The notes beneath the pieces are model-generated. The model had not been told where the DNA came from. It saw nothing but the letters and a program-made list of their open reading frames with translations, and did no database searches. This document shows positions 7,000 to 7,158 of a stretch of 7,158 nt of DNA, one piece after another. The first letter of the stretch is position 1. The number at the start of each line of letters is the position of its first letter. The stretch comes from Candidatus Solincola jinzensis (GTDB lineage: Bacteria; Actinomycetota; Geothermincolia; Geothermincolales; RBG-13-55-18): NCBI GenBank assembly GCA_015711875.1, contig JACVJG010000136.1, positions 1 through 7,158 of the forward strand, written 5' to 3'. Both the position numbers and the translations under genes were made by a program.

Positions 7000-7158
7000 C
7001 TACGGCTCGATCCTGCCGGGCACCATGGGCAAGCGGAAGGCCCATACCAGCAGCAAAACCCCCGCGAGATAACCGATATACCCCATGTTCGCCCCATAAC
7101 CCGTGACGCCGCCCAGCATCCCCCTCACCGATCCCGCCAGCAGCAGCAGCAGCAACGC
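7000..7158 (-). CDS. C-terminal end of an integral membrane protein (partial at right edge)
   Basis: The - strand frame is open from the right edge to a TAG at 7000-7002 and encodes the last 52 residues of a protein. It is strongly hydrophobic: a run of six Leu near the edge (ALLLLLLAG), a Gly-rich turn with [10 protein letters not shown], then a clear membrane helix in about residues 26-41 of the fragment ([16 protein letters not shown]), and a short tail ending [11 protein letters not shown]. The stop lies 13 nt before the gatA TTG, and the gatA ribosome binding site starts at the stop codon, so both genes are very likely co-transcribed. The fragment is too short to name a family; it is not gatC, which is a small soluble helical protein. 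The frame is supported by its hydrophobic pattern and tight fit to gatA. Confidence 0.72.
   Translation of the reverse strand, partial: ALLLLLLAGSVRGMLGGVTGYGANMGYIGYLAGVLLLVWAFRLPMVPGRIEP

Noticed and set aside
6987..7097. Longer gatA start at 7097
   Set aside because: It overlaps the upstream membrane-protein gene and adds Cys/Trp-rich residues unlike GatA N-termini.
7138..7155. Five tandem CAG units at the right edge
   Set aside because: They encode a Leu run in a membrane helix on the - strand; too short and too well explained to call a microsatellite of interest.

Overview
This 7.2-kb, GC-rich bacterial chromosomal window carries five genes in two opposing blocks: four complete genes and the 3' end of a fifth. 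All the recognisable genes are core metabolism or translation. I see no mobile element, CRISPR array, RNA gene or defence locus. The mix of high GC, SD-led genes, an indirect-aminoacylation amidotransferase, a GcvH/Lpd pair and a zinc-ribbon membrane protein suits a deep-branching Actinomycetota or a similar high-GC, Gram-positive-related lineage. That placement is inferred from composition and protein style only; the sequence contains no taxonomic marker I can read directly.

Layout, left to right. Positions 1-513 are a gene-free leader with an extended -10 promoter candidate near 434-442. On the + strand follow a dihydrolipoyl dehydrogenase (lpdA, 514-1923) and the glycine cleavage H protein (gcvH, 1996-2373), closed by a strong intrinsic terminator (2408-2436). 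Convergent to these on the - strand is a zinc-ribbon, single-pass membrane protein with an acidic, Met/Leu-rich repeat tail (2464-3495). A 561-bp gene-poor spacer follows (3496-4056). The rest is a tightly packed - strand operon, read right to left: the C-terminal end of an unidentified membrane protein (from the right edge to 7000), gatA (6986-5511, TTG start) and gatB (5514-4057, ATGA overlap with gatA).

How the genes work together. LpdA re-oxidises the dihydrolipoyl arm carried by GcvH, so the left pair supplies the L and H proteins of the glycine cleavage system; the P and T proteins are not in the window. GatA and GatB are the amidase and the tRNA-binding/kinase subunits of the Asp/Glu-tRNA amidotransferase, which makes Gln-tRNA(Gln) and/or Asn-tRNA(Asn). 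The third subunit, GatC, is not next to them; the membrane-protein gene sits where gatC often lies. The zinc-ribbon protein has no known pathway link to its neighbours.

I did not find a convincing new biological system here. The points most worth a second look are the repeat tail of the zinc-ribbon protein, the membrane gene upstream of gatA, and the two long non-coding spacers.
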